64,000 nucleotides of DNA from Chitinophaga polysaccharea (lineage in GTDB: Bacteria > Bacteroidota > Bacteroidia > Chitinophagales > Chitinophagaceae). The position numbers and the translations under genes are program-made. Numbering within the stretch: the stretch's first letter is position 1; every line of letters begins with the position of its first letter. The stretch lies in NCBI RefSeq assembly GCF_902150045.1, contig NZ_CABFVU010000001.1:3100001-3164000 (forward strand), read 5' to 3'. This document shows, piece after piece, positions 1 through 10,367 of this stretch. The notes under the pieces were generated by a model that did no database searches, was not told the DNA's origin, and was given only the letters and a program-made list of their open reading frames with translations.

Positions 1-1
1 T

Positions 2-199
2 ATGAGCCCAGGGTGCCTGCAGCAATGTGCCTTCACCTTTCCTTCCGATAATCCCGGCCGTACCATCGATTACATTATGACCACGCCGGTAAACCGTTTT
101 TCTGTAACCCGATACAGTAGTATTACAGGGTATGATGAAGTGCTGAAAGCTTATGCTTCAGACCACCGGGCAGTTGTGGCCGACATCAGTGTTCAATAA
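2..199 (+). CDS. C-terminal fragment, endonuclease/exonuclease/phosphatase family protein
   Basis: This is the 3' end of a gene whose start lies before the window. The readable 65 residues contain TIDYIM and end with SDHRAVVADI. Both match the C-terminal part of the endonuclease/exonuclease/phosphatase (EEP) fold, where a DY(I/V) strand and the final SDH catalytic motif are hallmarks. Members of this family hydrolyse phosphodiester or phosphomonoester bonds, and many Bacteroidota members are secreted. The substrate cannot be told from this fragment. The first ATG in frame (position 2) is not taken as the real start. The stop is followed by about 80 bases before the beta-galactosidase gene on the same strand. 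Confidence 0.7.
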   Translation: MSPGCLQQCAFTFPSDNPGRTIDYIMTTPVNRFSVTRYSSITGYDEVLKAYASDHRAVVADISVQ

Positions 200-281
200 G
201 AAAGCAGCAAGCATGCAAAAAGTACCCGGAATCAATTTTTTTTGGCGTACTTTGGACGCTTATCTGCAATTTATCTGAACA

Positions 282-2096
282 ATGAAGAAAGTAATCCTAA
301 GCGGCATGCTGGCGTTATCCTGTTGGATGGGGCAGGCAGTGCAGGCGCAAAGCAAACATTCTTTTGCATTGAGTAAAACTGATTTTATGCTGGATGGAAA
401 ACCATTCCAGATGATCAGCGGGGAAATGCACCCGGCCCGTATTCCGCATGAATACTGGCGTCATCGTATCCAGATGGCAAAGGCAATGGGTTGTAATACC
501 ATTGCTGCATATGTTTTCTGGAATTATCATGAGCCCGTGAAAGGGCAGTTTGATTTCAGTACCGGTAATCACAACATCGCAGAATTTATTAAGATAGCGC
601 AGGAAGAAGGCATGTGGGTACTGCTGCGGCCAGGCCCTTATGTGTGCGCTGAATGGGAATTTGGAGGCTTGCCACCGTATCTTCTGCAAACACCGGATAT
701 AAAAGTGCGTTGCATGGACCCGCGTTATATAGCTGCGGTAACTACTTATGTAAACCATTTGGCTGCGGAAATAAAACCGCTGCTGGTAACCAATGGCGGA
801 CCAATTGTAATGGTGCAGATTGAAAATGAATATGGCAGCTACGGCAACGACAAAGAATATTTAAATACGTTGAAAGAGATGTGGGTGAAGAATGGCATCA
901 ATGTACCATTCTATACAGCAGATGGCGCCACCGCCTATATGCTGGAAGCCGGCGGCGTGGAAGGCGCAGCCATAGGGCTGGACTCCGGCGGCTCTGAAGC
1001 TGATTTTGCGGCTGCAAAAAAACAAAATCCCAATGTACCTGCCTTCAGCAGCGAATCTTACCCTGGTTGGTTAACCCACTGGGGCGAGCAATGGCAACGG
1101 CCGGGCATAGACGGTATTGCTAAGGAAGTGAAGTTCCTTATGGATACCAAACGCTCCTTTAACCTGTACGTAATTCACGGGGGGACCAATTTCGGGTATA
1201 CTGCCGGCGCCAATTCCGGCGGAAAGGGTTATGAGCCGGACGTAACCAGTTACGACTATGATGCGCCTATCAATGAACAGGGAAGTGCTACGCCTAAGTA
1301 TGAAGCGCTGCGTAAACTGATCGGTTCATATCTCCCGAAGGGCAAAAAATTACCAGCTATTCCCAAACCTGTTCCCGCAATTACCATCCCTGAATTTAAT
1401 CTCAGCCCTTTTACTTCCGTTTGGGACCATTTGCCTCAGCCGGTTAAATCCCCGCAGCCAAAGCCATTTGAGGCTTACGGGCAGGACTATGGTTTTATGG
1501 TGTATAAAACCACACTGATAGGGCATAAAAGCGGTAAGCTGACTATAAAGGACCTGCATGATTATGCTACTGTATTCCTCAATGGCAAATATATCGGGAA
1601 AATAGACCGCCGTCTTGGAGAAAGAACAATTGACCTGCCGGTAAGCGATGTGAAAAATCCTGTACTGGAGATCCTGGTAGAAGGAATGGGCCGCATTAAC
1701 TTTGCAGATGCGCTGATAGACCGTAAAGGCATCACGGATCGTGTGGTCCTTAATGGTATGACGCTAATGAACTGGGAGGTGTATGGTTTGCCTATGACAG
1801 AAAAGTTTGTGCAGGAACTGAGCGCATCTTCCAATAACGCCACCAGGCCCGGGCAGTTTTTTAAAGCCACTTTTAACCTCGATAAAACCGGCGATACCTA
1901 CATCGATATGTCTGGTTATAAGAAAGGGATTGTTTGGGTAAATGGCCACAACCTGGGCCGGTACTGGGAAATAGGACCACAGAAGAACCTGTACTGTCCT
2001 GCACCATGGCTGAAAAAAGGCGCCAATGAAATTGTAGTGTTCGATCTGCACCAGGAAGCAGCTGCTCCGGTGAAGGGTGTATTGAGTTTGTTATAA
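282..2096 (+). CDS. Secreted GH35 beta-galactosidase
   Basis: The 604-residue product begins with a signal peptide (about residues 1-22, ending QAVQAQ), so it should be periplasmic or surface-exposed. The body is a glycoside hydrolase family 35 TIM barrel. The IENEYGSYG motif carries the expected acid/base Glu near residue 183, and FSSESYPGW carries the expected nucleophile Glu near residue 258. The C-terminal third (about 400-600) is beta-rich and resembles the jelly-roll domains of GH35 enzymes, with WVNGHNLGRYW typical of the last domain. The family releases terminal beta-linked galactose from oligosaccharides or plant polysaccharides; the exact substrate is not visible. No SusC/SusD pair is adjacent, so it does not sit in an obvious polysaccharide utilization locus here. 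Confidence 0.92.
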   Translation: MKKVILSGMLALSCWMGQAVQAQSKHSFALSKTDFMLDGKPFQMISGEMHPARIPHEYWRHRIQMAKAMGCNTIAAYVFWNYHEPVKGQFDFSTGNHNIAEFIKIAQEEGMWVLLRPGPYVCAEWEFGGLPPYLLQTPDIKVRCMDPRYIAAVTTYVNHLAAEIKPLLVTNGGPIVMVQIENEYGSYGNDKEYLNTLKEMWVKNGINVPFYTADGATAYMLEAGGVEGAAIGLDSGGSEADFAAAKKQNPNVPAFSSESYPGWLTHWGEQWQRPGIDGIAKEVKFLMDTKRSFNLYVIHGGTNFGYTAGANSGGKGYEPDVTSYDYDAPINEQGSATPKYEALRKLIGSYLPKGKKLPAIPKPVPAITIPEFNLSPFTSVWDHLPQPVKSPQPKPFEAYGQDYGFMVYKTTLIGHKSGKLTIKDLHDYATVFLNGKYIGKIDRRLGERTIDLPVSDVKNPVLEILVEGMGRINFADALIDRKGITDRVVLNGMTLMNWEVYGLPMTEKFVQELSASSNNATRPGQFFKATFNLDKTGDTYIDMSGYKKGIVWVNGHNLGRYWEIGPQKNLYCPAPWLKKGANEIVVFDLHQEAAAPVKGVLSLL

Positions 2097-2125
2097 TCAT
2101 CATAATCCTAAGTCAGACAAAATCC
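2095..2125. repeat. Solo arm of the GGATTATGATGATT inverted-repeat family
   Basis: Read on the minus strand this stretch gives GGATTTTGTCTGACTTAGG followed by ATTATGATGATT. It is nearly identical to the terminal arms of the large palindromic elements at 44841-45102 and 56053-56230. It overlaps the stop codon of the beta-galactosidase gene by two bases. No matching opposite arm was found nearby, so it appears to be a lone or decayed copy. Confidence 0.7.
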
Positions 2126-2238
2126 TTTGCGTACTATTTACACAAACGATTTATTTTCGCTGCCTTGCTTTTAACATTCAAAATTGGTAACTTAGGAATG
2201 GTGGTTTTTCATTTATTTACTATTCTAAAAGTCTTGCC

Positions 2239-2682
2239 ATGGGAAAGGTACGTAACATCCTGCAGGTTAAGGGTCATGCAGTATTTTCCATAAACCCCGA
2301 CAATACTGTTTTTGAAGCCCTTCAGCTCCTTGTTGACCATAATATCGGTGCATTGACTGTAGTTGATGAAGATGAACATTTTATGGGAATTTTTTCTGAA
2401 CGTGACTATGCCCGCCGCGTGATCCTGAAGGGACGTGCTTCCAAGGAAACGCTGATCCGTGAAATCATGACAGAGCGGCCTATCACAGTTACTGAAGATG
2501 ATTCTATCGAGGACTGTATGGGACTGATGACAGATAAAAGGATCCGTCACCTGCCGGTGGTGGATCAGCAGAACAGGCTGGTGGGTTTGATTTCTATAGG
2601 GGACGTGGTGAAGTTTATTATTGACGATCAGCAGCACATCATTACCAGTCTTGAATGTTATATTACAGGCACTCATACCTGA
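2239..2682 (+). CDS. Tandem CBS-domain protein
   Basis: The 147-residue soluble protein consists of two CBS domains (about residues 10-65 and 75-135). Typical segments are VFEALQLLVDHNIGALTVVD and MTDKRIRHLPVVDQQNRLVG, with GIFSERDYARR at the end of the first. CBS pairs bind adenine nucleotides such as AMP or ATP and usually sense energy state. This one is a stand-alone regulator with no attached catalytic domain, so its partner is unknown. It ends about 250 bases before nuoA on the same strand. A role in tuning respiration would be a guess. Confidence 0.85.
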   Translation: MGKVRNILQVKGHAVFSINPDNTVFEALQLLVDHNIGALTVVDEDEHFMGIFSERDYARRVILKGRASKETLIREIMTERPITVTEDDSIEDCMGLMTDKRIRHLPVVDQQNRLVGLISIGDVVKFIIDDQQHIITSLECYITGTHT

Positions 2683-2931
2683 GTATCGCATTTTAATCTT
2701 TGTTTAATCGTTGTATTTTTTGTAACTTCAGTTTCATATAGTCTTTACCGTATTGCGGCAGTTGAAACGTTATGAAACCGGGCTCATACCCGGCGTTCCC
2801 TCTTGATTCGCGGTTTACAGACTAGCATTACCTAACAGACATGTTCAGTAGATTGGAAAGCAGACTACTGGTTTTTATCAGACAGACTGGCAAAACGGAC
2901 TTTTAAGTAAATCGCTCGGAGGGCGAACACT
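2683..2931 (+). promoter_or_regulatory. Leader region upstream of the nuo operon
   Basis: This 249-base gap should hold the promoter and leader of the complex I operon. It contains a small GC-rich hairpin (CCGGG-CTCATA-CCCGG at 2777-2792). It also contains a possible 21-codon reading frame (ATG 2841, TAA 2904) starting MFSRLESRLLVF, which ends 27 bases before nuoA. A T-rich stretch with TTTG-like motifs near 2699-2722 could be the promoter, but it does not fit the TAnnTTTG consensus cleanly. Whether the short frame is translated is unknown. Confidence 0.3.
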
Positions 2932-3414
2932 TTGAAAAGCGCTGTTTCTGACATCACTCCCATCTGGCCATTTTTAGCATATGGCGCTATCGTTGTGGTA
3001 CTCATCAGTATCATACTGGGGCTTTCCTATGTGCTGGGGCAACGGCATAAAGACCGTGCCACCGGCGAGGCCTATGAGTCCGGTATCATCTCCACCGGCT
3101 CTGCACGATTGAGGTTTCCTTCCCAGTTTTACCTGGTTGCGATGCTCTTCGTTATCTTCGATATTGAAACAGTTTTAATTATCTCCTGGGCAATTGCCTA
3201 TGAAGAAGTTGGCTGGGCCGGCTTCCTGGGCGTTGCTGTTTTCATCTTTATATTACTGGCTGTACTTATTTACGAATGGCGTAACGGCGCATTGGACTTC
3301 GGGCCCGATGGTAAAAGAATTTTACGCGCATATAAGAAAATGCGGAAGAAAAACTCCACTAACGTTAACGGTTACACGGACATTAAGACTCCAGCACCAC
3401 AGGCACTGATGTAG
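2932..3414 (+). CDS. nuoA: NADH-quinone oxidoreductase subunit A
   Basis: NuoA is a small membrane subunit at the junction between the peripheral arm and the membrane arm of complex I. The 160-residue product shows three hydrophobic segments (about residues 12-35, 67-88 and 94-115). It also has the family signature YESGI...ARLRFPSQFYLVAMLFVIFDIE, in which an acidic residue in the second helix is conserved. The start is a TTG, with a purine-rich GGAGGG (2919-2924) seven bases upstream. No ATG fits the conserved N-terminus. The tail after about residue 125 is hydrophilic. This is the first gene of a 13-gene operon in the standard nuo order. Confidence 0.93.
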   Translation: MKSAVSDITPIWPFLAYGAIVVVLISIILGLSYVLGQRHKDRATGEAYESGIISTGSARLRFPSQFYLVAMLFVIFDIETVLIISWAIAYEEVGWAGFLGVAVFIFILLAVLIYEWRNGALDFGPDGKRILRAYKKMRKKNSTNVNGYTDIKTPAPQALM

Positions 3415-3456
3415 CAATAGCATGTTGATTTTATGATGCAGTAAATCAACTCTTAT

Positions 3457-4095
3457 ATGAAATGGTGGCTAACCAACGCAAATGATGTAACGGGTAAAAT
3501 ATCCGGCAATACTTCTATGGAAGAAGTGATACAGCAGAGTGTGATGCTCACTTCTGTAGAAAGCCTGCTGGCATGGGGACGAAAAAATTCACTCTGGCCC
3601 TTTCACTTTGGCCTTTCCTGTTGTTTTGTAGAAATGGCTACCGCTATGACCCCTAAGTATGATATGGCGCGCTTTGGCGCGGAAGTAATCAGAGGTACTC
3701 CCCGCGAAGCAGACGTTATGATCATAGCAGGCACCGTATTCATAAAAATGGCGCCCGTCATTCAACGTTTGTATGAGCAGATGATGGAGCCCCGCTGGGT
3801 AATATCCATGGGCTCCTGTGCTAACTCCGGTGGTATGTACGACATCTACAGCGTGGTACAGGGAGTAGATAAATTTTTGCCGGTAGATGTGTACGTGCCT
3901 GGTTGTCCGCCACGCCCCGATGCATTTATGTCCGGCCTCGTGATGCTGCGCGACAGCGTAGGGAAAGAGAAACGGCCGCTCAGCTGGGTGATCGGCGACC
4001 AGGGCGTGGTACGGCCGGAAAAGATATCCATGAAAGATGCCCTGTATGAAAAACGGCAACAGATGACCCAGTTTAAAACACCCGACCAGATATGA
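3457..4095 (+). CDS. nuoB: NADH-quinone oxidoreductase subunit B
   Basis: NuoB carries the terminal iron-sulfur cluster N2 that reduces quinone. All four expected cluster cysteines can be seen: the tandem pair in LSCCFVEM, one in MGSCANSGG and one in VPGCPPRPD. At 212 residues it is slightly longer than many homologues because of short extensions at both ends. The ATG at 3457 gives an N-terminus of about 40 residues before the conserved core. It follows nuoA after 42 bases and precedes the nuoCD fusion. Confidence 0.95.
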   Translation: MKWWLTNANDVTGKISGNTSMEEVIQQSVMLTSVESLLAWGRKNSLWPFHFGLSCCFVEMATAMTPKYDMARFGAEVIRGTPREADVMIIAGTVFIKMAPVIQRLYEQMMEPRWVISMGSCANSGGMYDIYSVVQGVDKFLPVDVYVPGCPPRPDAFMSGLVMLRDSVGKEKRPLSWVIGDQGVVRPEKISMKDALYEKRQQMTQFKTPDQI

Positions 4096-4184
4096 TGAAC
4101 CTTACTAACATTAACGGATATATGAAAGATTGAACCGGAAAAGACCGCAATATTTATCTTATCCCCATCTAAACTTAATACGCC

Positions 4185-5930
4185 ATGCCAGAGCGCATTG
4201 CAGCGGAATTAAGCTCCCGTTTTGGTGATATCACCTTCGAACCTCAGGTTACACGGGATGGGACGCCCACCTTCTGGACGCCACAGGAGCATATTGTGGC
4301 CGTACTACAGTTCCTTAAATCTGAAATACAAATGCCCTACCGCATGCTCTATGACCTCACGGCCATTGATGAGCGTGCGTATAAACGGCAGCAGAACGGG
4401 CATAAACCCTACGACTTTACCGTTGTTTACACACTTTTTTCCTTCGACAGAAACGAATTCCTGCGCATCAAGGCCGGTCTCCACGGTGAATACCCGGCGC
4501 TGGATAGTATTACTCCCATCTGGACGGCCGCCAACTGGTATGAACGCGAGGTGTATGATATGTTCGGCATCCGGTTCAATGGCCATCCCCTTCTGAAACG
4601 CATTCTTATGCCCTCCACCTGGGAGGGGCATCCGCTCCGTAAGGAGCACCCCGCACGCGCTACTGAAATGGGGCCGTTTAAGCTCTATGATGAGAAGCAG
4701 GACAGGGAGCAGGAGGCCCTGCGCTTTAAACCTGAAGAATGGGGCTTAAAACGCCATAGCGAGGACGCCGACTTTATGTTCCTCAACATCGGTCCGCAAC
4801 ACCCGGGAACCCACGGTGTATTGCGCATTATTCTCCAGCTGAATGGCGAAGATATTGTAGACGCTGTACCCGACATCGGTTTCCATCACCGTGGCGCTGA
4901 AAAGATGGGAGAGCGCCAGTCGTGGCATACCTATATTCCGTACACCGACCGCGTGGATTACCTCGGCGGTGTGAATAATAACCTGGCCTACCTGTTATCT
5001 GTTGAGCAGCTGGGAGGCATAGACGTGCCGCTGCGTGCCCAGGTGATCCGCATCATGCTCTGTGAACTGTTCCGTATTGCCAGCCACCTGGTGTGGTATG
5101 GCACCTTTGCCCAGGACCTGGGGCAGCTGTCGCCGGTATTCTATATGTTCACCGACCGTGAGCGTGTTTTTGAGATCATAGAAGCCATTTGCGGCGGCCG
5201 CATGCATCCCAACTGGTTTCGCATCGGCGGCGTTGCGCAGGACCTTCCTAATGGCTGGGACCAGCTGGTGAAAAATTTTATCAGTTATTTCCCGAAGCAG
5301 CTGAAGGAATACGACAGCATGGTCATGAAGAATTATCTTTTTAAAGCCCGTACAAAAGGCATTGGCATCTATACGCAGGAAGAAGCCATTGAATGGGGCG
5401 TAACGGGCCCCGGGCTGCGGGCCTGTGGCCTGGAATGGGATATGCGCAAGAAACGGCCATACAGCGGATATGAAAATTTTGCTTTCGAAATACCGGTGGC
5501 GCACAACGGCGATTGTTACGACCGTGCAGTAGTACGGGTAGAAGAAATGCGGCAAAGCCTGCGCATCATTGAACAATGCGTGGCCTACATGCCGGAAGGC
5601 GATTATAAATCGCATCACCCGCTGGCTACCCCGCCGGTGAAAGCACGCACCATGCAGGATATCGAAACACTTATCCATCACTTCCTCAACGTAAGCTGGG
5701 GACCGGTAATACCCGCCGGGGAAGCTGCTGTATGCACAGAAGCCACCAAAGGATGGAACAGCTACTACCTTATCAGCGATGGTAACACGGCTTCCTACCG
5801 CACCAGGGTACGGACGCCGTCTTTCCCGCATATGCAGATGATTCCGCTGATCAGCCGCGGGTACACCGTGGCGGACCTGTTATCGATACTCGGAGGAATG
5901 GATTATGTACTTGCAGATATTGACAGATAA
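4185..5930 (+). CDS. nuoCD: NADH-quinone oxidoreductase subunits C and D, fused
   Basis: One 581-residue frame contains both the 30-kDa-type NuoC domain (about residues 1-165; [18 protein letters not shown] and HPLRKEHP) and the 49-kDa-type NuoD domain (about 195-581). NuoD begins with [16 protein letters not shown] and has the conserved C-terminal DYVLADIDR. NuoD forms the quinone pocket together with NuoB; NuoC is a structural part of the peripheral arm. Fusion of the two is known from Escherichia coli and some other lineages, so the enzyme has 13 rather than 14 polypeptides here. No internal stop or frameshift is seen across the junction. Confidence 0.95.
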   Translation: MPERIAAELSSRFGDITFEPQVTRDGTPTFWTPQEHIVAVLQFLKSEIQMPYRMLYDLTAIDERAYKRQQNGHKPYDFTVVYTLFSFDRNEFLRIKAGLHGEYPALDSITPIWTAANWYEREVYDMFGIRFNGHPLLKRILMPSTWEGHPLRKEHPARATEMGPFKLYDEKQDREQEALRFKPEEWGLKRHSEDADFMFLNIGPQHPGTHGVLRIILQLNGEDIVDAVPDIGFHHRGAEKMGERQSWHTYIPYTDRVDYLGGVNNNLAYLLSVEQLGGIDVPLRAQVIRIMLCELFRIASHLVWYGTFAQDLGQLSPVFYMFTDRERVFEIIEAICGGRMHPNWFRIGGVAQDLPNGWDQLVKNFISYFPKQLKEYDSMVMKNYLFKARTKGIGIYTQEEAIEWGVTGPGLRACGLEWDMRKKRPYSGYENFAFEIPVAHNGDCYDRAVVRVEEMRQSLRIIEQCVAYMPEGDYKSHHPLATPPVKARTMQDIETLIHHFLNVSWGPVIPAGEAAVCTEATKGWNSYYLISDGNTASYRTRVRTPSFPHMQMIPLISRGYTVADLLSILGGMDYVLADIDR

Positions 5931-5941
5931 TACAACAACAT

Positions 5942-6406
5942 ATGCTTTCTGCTATTGAAATAGAACAGATCACGCATGAAATACAGCAGGTGCCTGTGAA
6001 AAAGGCAGCCTGTATTGAAGCCCTGAAAATTATACAGGGTCAACGCCGCTGGGTGTCTGATGAAAGCGTGGCAGATATTGCCGCTATACTGGAAATGAGC
6101 ACAGCAGAAGTAGACAGCGTGGCTACTTTTTATAACCTCATTTTCCGGCGCCCGGTAGGACGGCACGTGATCCTGCTGTGCGATAGTATCAGCTGCTACG
6201 TGATGGGCTATACGGAAATTAAACAGCAACTGATGGAACTGCTGCAGATCAGCTACGGACAAACAACGCCGGATGAGCGCTTCACCTTGTTGCCCAACGC
6301 CTGTTTGGGTACCTGTGACCACGCACCGGCCATGATCATCGACAACGACCTGTACAGGGATCTGACAACAGCTTCCCTTCCACAAATACTGGATCAATAT
6401 TTATAA
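5942..6406 (+). CDS. nuoE: NADH-quinone oxidoreductase subunit E
   Basis: The 154-residue product is the thioredoxin-fold subunit that holds the [2Fe-2S] cluster N1a. Four cysteines sit in the expected two pairs: CDSISC (C-x4-C) and CLGTC (C-x3-C). The N-terminal helical part has the family segment RRWVSDESVADIAAILEMS. It begins 11 bases after nuoCD and ends two bases before nuoF. Its presence shows that this complex I has the NADH-oxidising input module, which several gut Bacteroidota lack. Confidence 0.95.
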   Translation: MLSAIEIEQITHEIQQVPVKKAACIEALKIIQGQRRWVSDESVADIAAILEMSTAEVDSVATFYNLIFRRPVGRHVILLCDSISCYVMGYTEIKQQLMELLQISYGQTTPDERFTLLPNACLGTCDHAPAMIIDNDLYRDLTTASLPQILDQYL

Positions 6407-6408
6407 AG

Positions 6409-7689
6409 ATGGAAAAACCGCTCACACAACATATCCCCGCATCCGGAGCGCCCCTTCACCTGAAGGAGTATGAAGCAGTGGGCGGCTATGCCGCATTACG
6501 CCAGGTGTTGCAGGAGCTGACGCCTGCTGAAGTAACAGGCAGGGTGAAGGATGCCAACCTCAAAGGCCGTGGGGGAGCGGGTTTCAGCACCGGTATGAAA
6601 TGGAGCTTTGTTCCTGCAGAAGTAACCGGCCCCCGCTACCTGATCTGCAACGCCGATGAAATGGAGCCCGGCACCTTTAAAGACCGCTGGCTGCTGGAAG
6701 GCAACCCGCATCAGCTGCTGGAAGGAATGATCATCTCAGCATACGCCATACAGGCTACACAGGGCTTCGTGTTTATGCGCTGGGCCTATAAGGATGCCGC
6801 GCGCATCATGAGCCAGGCTATTGCAGATGCTTATGCCGCTGGTTATCTCGGTAAAAATATACTCGGTAAAAATTACAGCCTGGAAATGCAATTGCATACA
6901 GGCGTGGGAAGGTATATGTGCGGAGAAGAAACCGCCCTGCTCAATTCGCTGGAAGGCAAACGCGCCGTACCCCGCGCTAAGCCTCCGTTCCCGCAGGTAA
7001 GCGGACTGTTTGGAAAACCTACTATTGTCAACAACGTGGAAACATTGTCTTACATACCGCATATTCTCAGCAAGGGCAGCGATTGGTTCAAATCACTGAG
7101 CTATACCGCCGACGGGGGTACGAAAATATACGGTGTAAGCGGAAGAGTAAACAAGCCCGGTGCCTGGGAACTACCTATGGGCGTTACTATGCGGGAATTA
7201 CTGGAGGAACATGCGGGCGGCATGAAAACGGGATACCGGTTCCGCGGTGCGCTGCCCGGAGGTGCTTCAACTGATTTCTTAACCGATGCCCACCTCGATG
7301 TGAAAATGGACTTCGCAGGAGTAGCTGCCGCGGGAAGCCGCCTGGGTACCGGCACTATGGTGATACTGGATGACCGCACCTGCCCGGTGGGGTTTGTACA
7401 TAACCTGGAGCATTTCTTTGCGCAGGAATCGTGCGGCTTTTGCACACCCTGCCGCGAAGGACTGCCCTGGACAGAAAAGATATTATACGCAATGGAACAG
7501 GGACAAGGGACTTATGCAGACCTGGCGCAACTGGAAATGCATACCAGGTTGTTAGGCCCCGGGAATACTTTCTGCGCACTGGCGCCCGGCGCTATGGAGC
7601 CCCTGCAAAGCGCCCTGAAATATTTCCGGGAGGATTTTGAACAACACATCAAAGAAAAAAAATGTCCATATGCCAATCATACACATTGA
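6409..7689 (+). CDS. nuoF: NADH-quinone oxidoreductase subunit F (NADH- and FMN-binding)
   Basis: NuoF oxidises NADH using FMN and passes electrons to a [4Fe-4S] cluster (N3). Visible motifs are the glycine-rich GRGGAGFSTGMKW (near residue 45) for NADH and FMN, the CGEETALLNSLEG motif near residue 170, and the cluster cysteines SCGFCTPCREG with a later Cys in TFCALAPGA. The length of 426 residues is normal for the family. The C-terminus overlaps the start of nuoG by 20 bases, which suggests coupled translation. Confidence 0.95.
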   Translation: MEKPLTQHIPASGAPLHLKEYEAVGGYAALRQVLQELTPAEVTGRVKDANLKGRGGAGFSTGMKWSFVPAEVTGPRYLICNADEMEPGTFKDRWLLEGNPHQLLEGMIISAYAIQATQGFVFMRWAYKDAARIMSQAIADAYAAGYLGKNILGKNYSLEMQLHTGVGRYMCGEETALLNSLEGKRAVPRAKPPFPQVSGLFGKPTIVNNVETLSYIPHILSKGSDWFKSLSYTADGGTKIYGVSGRVNKPGAWELPMGVTMRELLEEHAGGMKTGYRFRGALPGGASTDFLTDAHLDVKMDFAGVAAAGSRLGTGTMVILDDRTCPVGFVHNLEHFFAQESCGFCTPCREGLPWTEKILYAMEQGQGTYADLAQLEMHTRLLGPGNTFCALAPGAMEPLQSALKYFREDFEQHIKEKKCPYANHTH

Positions 7690-10363
7690 TAATAAAGCCT
7701 ACGAAGTAAAGGAAGGCAAAAACCTGCTGGAGGCTTGCCTGTCGCTGGGGCTAAACCTTCCTTACTTTTGCTGGCACCCCGCCCTGGGTGCAGTAGGGGC
7801 CTGCCGTCAATGCGCCGTTAAGGTGTTCAAAGACGAGGAAGATAAAAAAGGAAAAATCATCATGTCGTGTATGGAGCCGGTAAAAGACCAGCTTCGTTTA
7901 TCCATCGACGATAAGGATGCCCGCAATTTCAGGGAGCATGTGATCGGTTGGCTGATGACCAATCACCCGCATGATTGCGCCGTATGTGATGAGGGCGGCT
8001 CCTGCCACCTGCAGGATATGACAGTGATGACGGGCCACTCTTACCGTGACTATCACTTCACCAAAAGAACTTATAACAACCAATATCTCGGACCATTCCT
8101 CAATCATGAAATGAACCGTTGCATCCAGTGCTACCGCTGTGTAAGATTTTATAAAGATTTTGCAGGGGGAAAAGACCTGGATGTGTTTGCCGCTCACAAC
8201 CATGTGTATTTTGGCAGGCAGCAGGAGGGCACGCTGGAAAGTGAGTTCAGCGGCAACCTGGCGGAAATTTGTCCTACCGGTGTGTTTACAGATAAAACCC
8301 TGAAGCAGCACTACACCCGTAAATGGGACCTTACCTCCGCTGCCTCTGTGTGCCAGGGCTGCGGCCTGGGATGCAATATCATTGCCGGTGAGCGCTATGG
8401 TGCAGTGCGGCAGATCACCAACCGGTTTAATGGCGCGGTAAACGGTTATTTTCTTTGCGATCGTGGCCGTTACGGCTACGAATTTGTAAACAGCAAACAA
8501 CGGATCAAAACGCCCATGGTGTATCATGGGCCCTTGGATAAAGCAAACGGTATCCCTGTGTTGCAGCATGTACAGCAACGGATGAAGCCGGGAAAAACAA
8601 TCGGTATCGGCTCACCACGGGCCTCACTGGAATCAAACGCTGTGTTGAAGGAACTGGTAGGAGCAGAAAACTTTTACCTCGGTGTGTCCGCAGCAGATCA
8701 TGACCTGGTGTCCCTCTCCTTAAAGATACTGCAACAGGGGCCGGTACGCAGCGCTTCCCTGCAGGATGCGGCTGCGGCAGATGTGGTGCTTATTCTCGGT
8801 GAAGACGTTACCAACACGGCACCGATGCTGGCTTTGTCGGTACGGCAGGCTATCCGCCGCATCCCGGTAGCGGAAGTGATCAATCAGATCCATATGCCTG
8901 CCTGGCAGGATGCCGCAGTGCGGGAAGCCGTGCAGGACAACAAAGGCCCCCTGTATATTTTAAACGTGCAGGAAACAAAACTGGATGAACTGGCAAAAGG
9001 AGCCTATCATACCGCACCGGACAACATTGCCCGTATAGGCTTCGGTGTTAGTCACCTGCTGAGCAGTAAAATGCCGGAAGTAAAAGGAATGTCCGAGCAG
9101 GGAAAAGCTATTGCCGGAGAAATAGCAGCGGTGCTGAAAACGGCGAAGAACCCGCTTATTATTGCAGGCTATGGCGGCGGCAGTGAAGCCATCATCAAAG
9201 CTGCAGCCAACGTGGCATGGTCGCTGCACGACATGGGCATTGATGCCATGCTTACCTATACGGTGCCGGAATGCAACAGCGCAGGACTTGAAATGCTGGG
9301 TGGCCATCGCCTGGAATCGGCGGTGGACCGCGCCCTCAACGACGAAGCTGAAACGGTGATCGTGCTCGAAAATGACCTGTACCGCAGGTTAAACCAGCAC
9401 CGCGCGGAGCAGTTTTTCGGCAAAGTAAAAGATGTGATCCTGCTCGATCATCTCTATAATCCCACTGCTGAAAAGGCTACTATTATTCTGCCAGCAGGCA
9501 CCTTTGCAGAGTCAGATGGTACGCTGGTAAATAATGAAGGCCGCGCCCAGCGCTTCTTCCAGGTGTTTTCTCCCGATTCCGCGGTACAGGAAAGCTGGCG
9601 CTGGTTATTACAGATAGCAAATACAACCGGGCATGCGACTTTATCTGCACTGGAACATCTGGATGATGTGGTAGATCATATTGCCCGCAGCTACAAAGTA
9701 TTTGAAGGTATTGATACACTTGCTCCGCACGCCGGTTTCCGTATTGCCGGTCAGAAGGTGCCACGGGAGCCGCACCGCTTCAGTGGCCGTACAGCCATGC
9801 AGGCAAATGTTAATGTAAGCGAGCCACGGCCGCCACAGGATATGGATACCGCATTGTCGTTCACCATGGAAGGATACCGGGGAGAACCGCCTTCCTCCAT
9901 GATCCCCTTCTTCTGGGCGCCGGGATGGAATTCTGTACAATCTGTAAACAAATTCCAGGTAGAAACAGGAGGACCGCTGCATGACGGCAACCCGGGCCGG
10001 CGGCTTATTGAGCCTCACGTTAACGGGCATACGCCGTTTTATACCGAGGTGCCGGAACCTTACCTGCCGCTCAGGGAACATTTATTACTGGTGCCACTCT
10101 ATCATATTTTCGGATCGGAGGAGCTGAGCATACATACACCTGGTATTGCCGAGCGCATTCCTGCACCTTACATCATGCTGCACAGCGAAGATGCCAAACG
10201 GCTGCAGGTTACTGAAGGGCACCTGTTACATTTTACGGATAACGGGCATCACTACACGTTGCCGGTGATCGTTAACGATACATTACAGGAAGGCGTCGCC
10301 GGGATCCCTGTAGGCCTTCCGGGCATGCAGATTTCAGAGGCGCCGCAACTGATAAAAGTATAA
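7670..10363 (+). CDS. nuoG: NADH-quinone oxidoreductase subunit G
   Basis: NuoG is the largest peripheral subunit (897 residues from this start). Its N-terminal domain binds several clusters. The ferredoxin-like part has [17 protein letters not shown], followed by [14 protein letters not shown], with His and Cys ligands for N5, and CIQCYRC with a distant CPTG for N4. Next comes CQGCGLGC plus a later Cys (FLCDRGR), the extra N7-type cluster found in E. coli and Thermus. The rest resembles a degenerate molybdopterin oxidoreductase. The ATG at 7670 (MPIIHIDNK) is preferred over a TTG at 7637, which would add a lysine-rich run not expected in the family. Confidence 0.93.
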   Translation: MPIIHIDNKAYEVKEGKNLLEACLSLGLNLPYFCWHPALGAVGACRQCAVKVFKDEEDKKGKIIMSCMEPVKDQLRLSIDDKDARNFREHVIGWLMTNHPHDCAVCDEGGSCHLQDMTVMTGHSYRDYHFTKRTYNNQYLGPFLNHEMNRCIQCYRCVRFYKDFAGGKDLDVFAAHNHVYFGRQQEGTLESEFSGNLAEICPTGVFTDKTLKQHYTRKWDLTSAASVCQGCGLGCNIIAGERYGAVRQITNRFNGAVNGYFLCDRGRYGYEFVNSKQRIKTPMVYHGPLDKANGIPVLQHVQQRMKPGKTIGIGSPRASLESNAVLKELVGAENFYLGVSAADHDLVSLSLKILQQGPVRSASLQDAAAADVVLILGEDVTNTAPMLALSVRQAIRRIPVAEVINQIHMPAWQDAAVREAVQDNKGPLYILNVQETKLDELAKGAYHTAPDNIARIGFGVSHLLSSKMPEVKGMSEQGKAIAGEIAAVLKTAKNPLIIAGYGGGSEAIIKAAANVAWSLHDMGIDAMLTYTVPECNSAGLEMLGGHRLESAVDRALNDEAETVIVLENDLYRRLNQHRAEQFFGKVKDVILLDHLYNPTAEKATIILPAGTFAESDGTLVNNEGRAQRFFQVFSPDSAVQESWRWLLQIANTTGHATLSALEHLDDVVDHIARSYKVFEGIDTLAPHAGFRIAGQKVPREPHRFSGRTAMQANVNVSEPRPPQDMDTALSFTMEGYRGEPPSSMIPFFWAPGWNSVQSVNKFQVETGGPLHDGNPGRRLIEPHVNGHTPFYTEVPEPYLPLREHLLLVPLYHIFGSEELSIHTPGIAERIPAPYIMLHSEDAKRLQVTEGHLLHFTDNGHHYTLPVIVNDTLQEGVAGIPVGLPGMQISEAPQLIKV

Positions 10364-10367
10364 TGCT

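Noticed and set aside
4995..5831. 278-codon open frame on the minus strand opposite nuoCD
   Set aside because: It is a shadow frame of a well-conserved gene, with no recognisable domain and no separate start signal.
7637..7669. Earlier TTG start of nuoG that overlaps nuoF by 53 bases
   Set aside because: The added residues are lysine- and asparagine-rich and not expected in NuoG; the ATG at 7670 begins exactly at the conserved ferredoxin-like strand.
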